From NCBI GenBank assembly GCA_963930655.1, contig OZ005611.1, positions 3,665,501-3,729,500 on the forward strand: a DNA stretch of 64,000 nt, given 5' to 3'. Under the pieces are notes generated by a model, which was not told the origin of the DNA, searched no databases, and worked only from the letters and a program-made list of their open reading frames with translations. This DNA comes from Myrica gale (Eukaryota; Streptophyta; Magnoliopsida; Fagales; Myricaceae). This document shows positions 59,901 through 64,000 of this stretch, piece by piece (position 1 is the stretch's first letter; each line of letters begins with the position of its first letter). The position numbers and the translations under genes are program-made.

Positions 59901-60825
59901 CCTCAGGTTAGTAAGCCAGAAGAATCTCATAAGACTTGGTTTTACTTTCAGGTTCACATATTTTGCTCTCTGTATGTGCTGTGTGCATGGGTTTAGGGCG
60001 CAATATTTTTGAATGGTCTGTAAGACTAACTATATCAGTATCACAAAAGTATACAAAAGATATCAGTTGTGTCTCTTTGCTGCTTCTATATCAGTTGGAT
60101 TAGCTTACTCTCTTCAGTGATGATGACTGATGCTACTTACTCAAATGCACCAGATAGATACAGAACAATTTGAGAAGATCCTTGGGTACATCAGATCCGG
60201 TGTTGAAAGTGGAGCTACCCTTGAGACAGGGGGAGAGAGACTTGGCAACAAGGGATTCTACATTAAGCCCACAGTGTTCTCAAATGTTAAGGTATATAAA
60301 AAATTTCAGTTATGTCATCATCTACCCACGAAGACTGGAATATGGGTTACCATGGCAGCTAGCTAACTGGAACTTATACAGGATGACATGTTGATAGCGA
60401 AAGATGAAATATTCGGCCCAGTGCAGTCCATCTTGAAATTCAAGTGAGAAACGAATAATTTCTAGGCCTCTCATTATCACCCTGCAATTTTAGAGTCACT
60501 GATGTGTTGGTTGATTTTTACGTATCAAAAAAATGTGTTGGTTGATTTCAGGGATCTTGAGGATGTGGTACGAAGAGCTAATTCCACTCCCTACGGGCTT
60601 GCTGCTGGAGTGTTCACAGAGAACATAGATACTGCTAACACATTGACACGGGCATTGCGCGCGGGGACGGTGTGGGTGAACTGCTTTGATATATTTGACG
60701 CTGCAATTCCTTTCGGTGGGTACAAGATGAGTGGGCAGGGCAGGGAGAAAGGGATCTACAGTCTTTCAAATTATTTGCAAGTGAAGGCTGTTGTCACTCC
60801 TTTGAAGAATCCGGCATGGCTCTAA
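56925..60825 (+). CDS. ALDH2B7: Mitochondrial aldehyde dehydrogenase, family 2B
   Basis: NAD-dependent oxidation of acetaldehyde and other aldehydes to acids in mitochondria (the pyruvate dehydrogenase bypass in plants). Exons: 56925-57015, 57714-57851, 58003-58145, 58234-58387, 58500-58729, 59192-59281, 59507-59680, 59769-59906, 60154-60291, 60382-60443 and 60552-60825. All phases agree and give 543 residues. The N-terminus [20 protein letters not shown] is basic and Ser-rich, a mitochondrial presequence. The enzyme core shows [10 protein letters not shown], the NAD-fold FTGSTKTGK, the catalytic glutamate in LELGGKSPF, the catalytic cysteine in [27 protein letters not shown], and the C-terminal [20 protein letters not shown]. 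It ends LKNPAWL like Arabidopsis ALDH2B4/2B7. All catalytic residues are intact, in contrast to the broken tandem copy upstream. The 2B7 label rests on remembered synteny (At1g23800) and could be 2B4. Confidence 0.95.
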
Positions 60826-61669
60826 ATTCAACATGACTTTATCACCTGCGGTCTTTTCAAAAATAAAGAGAAGAATGCCTCAAAAGTCGAGGTTGATTGC
60901 ATGACGATGATGGCGATAAAATCCATGTTTGTGATCGACTGAAATCTGTTGGATGCTTTTTTATTTTTATTTTAATCAGAACACCTCTTTATTAAGCACC
61001 CAATGAAACCAGTGCAGAAATCAGTAACAAAAGAAGATAGATCTATGGGAGATCAAACCCCTCCTACAATCGGATCAAAGTCTCTAGATGCTCAGAAACA
61101 AAAGGGGTAGTCGCCAAAATAGATTTTAACGAATAAAATGGTGCGATACATAATTGGCACCTCTACGAACACTAGCTAACTTTTCATCGGTTCATCTCAT
61201 TTAGGATTGTGCTCATCTCCTTAACAGTGTCTTGAATTCGCTATTCCACAACTCCTGGATACTCATTTATAGCTTTACTCGCTGAGCTTCCAGAACTCCA
61301 TAGTTGCTGCTTCTTTTGAATATTAATTTAACGGTTAAATGCTATTTCATCCTTTCAGTAAGTATTTTTTTTCCATGGACCAAATAAGAAATTTGAAAAT
61401 ATAATGCCAAATAGAAGTAGGTTAATGAATGATATTTAAGTTACGTTTGATTTCAGTTCGTGTCTTAAAAAGGTCCACCCAACTTTCCCAATTGATAGCT
61501 TGTGGATATCAGGACCATACAACTACATAGCTCTCTGTCATCGATGAGACCGATATATGTATATTTAATTGCACGTCCAAAATCATTGGCTATCCCATTA
61601 TTGAGATGCCGTACATGTGTGATGGTCTGCCAATTTCATGGCACTTTTCCGCCTTCCTGGGCACGTCAC

Positions 61670-62620
61670 CAGTGGCCCCGGTTGGACCAATTTAAGACAT
61701 TAATTTTTTTTAATTATGTATCCTACAAAATGGAACTTGGTTGCACCAATGGAAGACATTGATTTTTTTTATTATGTATCCTACAAAACGTAACTTGGTT
61801 GGACCAATGCAAGACATTGAATTTTTTTTATTATGTATTCTACGAAACGTAATTTGTAATTGATCAAGACAATGGTTGATATGCTATTAATATACAATTT
61901 TGAAATTGTGAATATTAGGACTAGATTGTAAAATTGTGATTAGGACCTTAGGTTGTGACTTGTGAAACTATATTAATGAATTTTGTTTTTTTTAGATATG
62001 AATAAATTTTTGATAAAAAATCAGTGGGATTGTCTAATACTCCTAATGTGACTGCTATTTCTGAGACAACTACTAGTTCGAAAAAATATCGTGTTTTATT
62101 TAGTTCGGATGATATTGTTATTGACCCAGGGTTACGTAAACTCATTGAAGAATATGTTATTGGTATTAGAGATTAAGTTCGTAGGGAGTATTTGAAAAAA
62201 TGTCATTGTCAACTGCTTGGGAATAATTTTCCCAAGAAGTCATATGGAAAACGAATGAGGCTTTTTTGGAGTCATGGTTCAAAGAATATAAGTGGTTGGA
62301 TGCAGAGGTATTACTTGTGGTGTTATCTATTTAGGCAAAGTAGATGATCAAAATCTGGGGGAGATGTGTTTACATCTACATGATTTAACAATTAGAAAAT
62401 GGGAGTGGAGGTATTTGGGAGTCATGTTGGTGCATTTAATAGTCTCAACAAATAGTATGGTATGTGTATTTTAATATAATATATTTTTAATATTTTTAGT
62501 CCTTAATTTTCAATATTTTAACTCTAAGACATTTTTTGCATTACGTAGTAAAAAAAAATTTTCTGTCATTTTTCCTTAGTAGTTGGCCCCCCTTCTGATT
62601 GATTCCTGGTTCCGCCACTG
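61670..62620 (+). mobile_element. Deleted hAT transposon with transposase remnant
   Basis: 951 bp flanked by the exact 8-bp duplication CACGTCAC (61662-61669 and 62621-62628). Left end CAGTGGCCCCGG; right end reads back as CAGTGGCGGAACCAGG. At about 62020-62480 a decayed frame resembles plant TTF-type/ZMYM1-like hAT transposase: DPGLRKLIEEYVIGIRD, then RREYLKKCHCQLLGNNFPKK and SYGKRMRLFW, then WCYLFRQ and GSHVGAFNSLNK after stops. Only this N-terminal part survives, without the catalytic domain, so it cannot move itself. A three-fold tandem repeat lies near the left end. Confidence 0.88.
61680..61856. repeat. Three-copy tandem repeat inside the hAT derivative
   Basis: Unit about 58-60 bp starting GTTGGACCAAT, with AAGACATT, a T-run and TTATGTATCCTACAAAA. 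Copies start near 61680, 61739 and 61797. Repeats near hAT ends are common and can serve as transposase binding regions; that role here is inference. Confidence 0.85.
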
Positions 62621-63277
62621 CACGTCACCCGTAATAATGTTGATGCAATATTGTGACATTAATTACATACTATGGATATTGATTATCTCAATAATAAATA
62701 CAATATTAGGAAGGCAATTAATTCTGGGTGTGACCTCGGTCCTAAGATTTCGATGGTCTAAGTTAATATTTAAGAGATCAGATGAGTATTTTGAGAATAG
62801 AATTGAACGTAGGTCTAATAAGGAGAATATCGGGATTTTTATAACTGCACCTGCGTCGTAGTCCCATTAGAAAACTATCTCTTAAGGTAGTAGAGTTTCA
62901 TTAGGAGAGTTTCTGAATAAGTAGGCTGTTTAGGAGTCTTAAGACTGCCAGAGTCCTATTCTTGGTCGGATAGTCAATATAGGGTCTGTGCTAATGGGCT
63001 TCGAGCCTGAGTGGTCGAACTTACCGATGACCCGAGTATTTCATGACCCATCAAAGATAAATAACAACTCAAATAAAATGGCTTCCAAGCACATGTGATG
63101 GCAGGCAGGACCGGTGCCTCGACACAAACGAAGCCCTTGAGAAGCGAAGAAAAGAAAAAAGAAGCCCTTGAGGCAAAAGTTTAGGATGTGGCCTTTTTGC
63201 ATTTTACCACAATAATTAAATAAAACTAACACGTTCAATATAAAGTACGAGAGAATTAGATCTGTTCAAAAATTCTG

Positions 63278-63649
63278 TTAGAATATTTAATTAAATGTAG
63301 CCCAAGTGACACATAGGATACGAGAGTTTTAATTCAGGTGCTGAACAAAATTATAAATAAAGAATTATTCGTGGTACATTTGTCATTAATCCTTGATGGA
63401 AGGATTAAATTAGGGTTTGTATTACCTATCAAGAGGTCCCTAGCCTAGTCTATATATTTGGCTTGTTCACTCCATCTAAAATACGACAAAACGCTAAAGT
63501 TAGGCTGTAAGTTAGAAGATTATCTTGTTATTACTCTGACAGTTTTTCTCTCTGAGTTACAGGAAAAATTGAGAATCAATTTCATATTTACATCAACGCT
63601 TGAGCATCAATGACAGAAGGTTTGATCCATAAAATTTTTCTACCGTGCA
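63278..63649 (+). repeat. Possible solo LTR (Copia-like)
   Basis: Begins TGTTAGAATATT, a frequent Copia LTR start, contains a TATA-like TCTATATATTTGG near 63449-63461, and could end TACCGTGCA. Flanks AATTC and ATTTC match at four of five places. No primer site or coding part follows. Low confidence. Confidence 0.3.
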
Positions 63650-63764
63650 ATTTCTTTATATTTACATATTTATGATTACGTACGGATCCAAGCATATATG
63701 GTTTAAATAATCCGTAGTGCATTTCTACACTTTCTTCTAGAATACAAACAACTCCTCTATAATA

Positions 63765-63870
63765 TGTATTAAAAATCTTCTCTCTTCATTTTTTCACCAA
63801 CTCTCATACCATTCCTTTACTTTATAATATTTCTCAAACCCCAATACCCAAAATTTTCACAATCAAAGAT
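63765..63870. repeat. MITE remnant, partner of 11195-11345
   Basis: Shares TTAAAAATCTTCTCTCTT, TTTCACCAACT, CTTTACTTTATAATATTT and CAAAATTTTCACAATC in order with the copy at 11195-11345. A microsatellite follows directly. Confidence 0.5.
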
Positions 63871-63873
63871 ACC

Positions 63874-63899
<26 letters not shown>
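63874..63899. repeat. AT microsatellite
   Basis: About thirteen AT units, next to the MITE remnant. Confidence 0.9.
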
Positions 63900-63904
<5 letters not shown>

Positions 63905-63929
63905 CAAAGATACACTTTTTAAAGGGAGA

Positions 63930-64000
63930 CCTTCTTGTCAGTGAGCTGTAGCTCTTCTCTTTGGGAAGGGCTAGATCTAGAGTCGAATCCCCTACCCGCA
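63930..64000 (+). mobile_element. SINE-like unit cut by the window end
   Basis: GTCAGTGAGCTGTAGCTC resembles an A-box start, and GAGTCGAATCCCC a B box about 38 bases later; the phrases parallel the SINE-like units at 10905 and 53071. The 3' part lies outside the window. Confidence 0.4.

Larger units (their letters stand above)
60826..64000. other. Gene-poor right end of the window
   Basis: Contains the ALDH 3' flank, an hAT derivative (61670-62620), a possible solo LTR (63278-63649), a MITE remnant (63765-63870), an AT microsatellite (63874-63899) and the start of a SINE-like unit (from about 63930). Nothing recognised in 60960-61660 or 62630-63270. Confidence 0.6.

Noticed and set aside
1-64000. 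CRISPR array, bacterial operon or defence system
   Set aside because: No regularly spaced repeats; all genes are spliced plant genes.

Overview
The window is nuclear DNA of a flowering plant, most likely a eudicot. Genes have many short exons with GT-AG introns, the proteins match plant-specific families (plastid GNAT, TBL, PADRE, PRIN2, NAT), and AT-rich intergenic DNA carries MITEs, hAT relics, SINEs and a Copia element. I cannot name the species. Splice sites were placed by hand from reading frame, GT/AG dinucleotides and remembered family sequences; no search was run.

Layout. 1-1680 (+): 3' part of a PBL28-like receptor-like cytoplasmic kinase gene. 3083-5808 (-): two-exon plastid GNAT acetyltransferase. 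8051-9504 (-): trichome birefringence-like O-acetyltransferase. 9505-15794: repeat-rich gap. 15795-19400 (+): LSM12-like gene with a convincing U12-type AT-AC first intron. 23432-27095 (+): 14-exon nucleobase-ascorbate transporter. 32944-34057 (+): PADRE (DUF4228) gene. 34418-34612 (-): last exon of a PRIN2-like gene whose remaining exons I could not find. 36356-39004 (-): young non-autonomous Copia element with target duplications. 43654-48714 (+): complete PRP31 splicing-factor gene. 51602-55320 (+): ALDH2B pseudogene. 56925-60825 (+): intact 11-exon mitochondrial ALDH2B gene, the pseudogene's tandem sister. 60826-64000: hAT derivative and other repeats.

The gene order recalls Arabidopsis blocks: PBL28/GNAT5/LSM (At1g24030-24050), NAT/PADRE/PRIN2 (At1g10540, At1g10530, At1g10522; also At1g60030 and At1g60010), PRP31 (At1g60170) and ALDH2B7 (At1g23800). 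From memory, these fit one ancestral segment later duplicated and thinned in Arabidopsis. The genes are neighbours by descent, not members of one pathway.

I found no new defence or biosynthetic system. The most notable items are the AT-AC intron, the layered decay of the ALDH copy (lost splice donor, stops, a MITE in exon 2, an exon 7-to-11 deletion, a 650-bp palindrome), the PRIN2 locus apparently separated from its other exons, and several mobile elements with exact target-site duplications.
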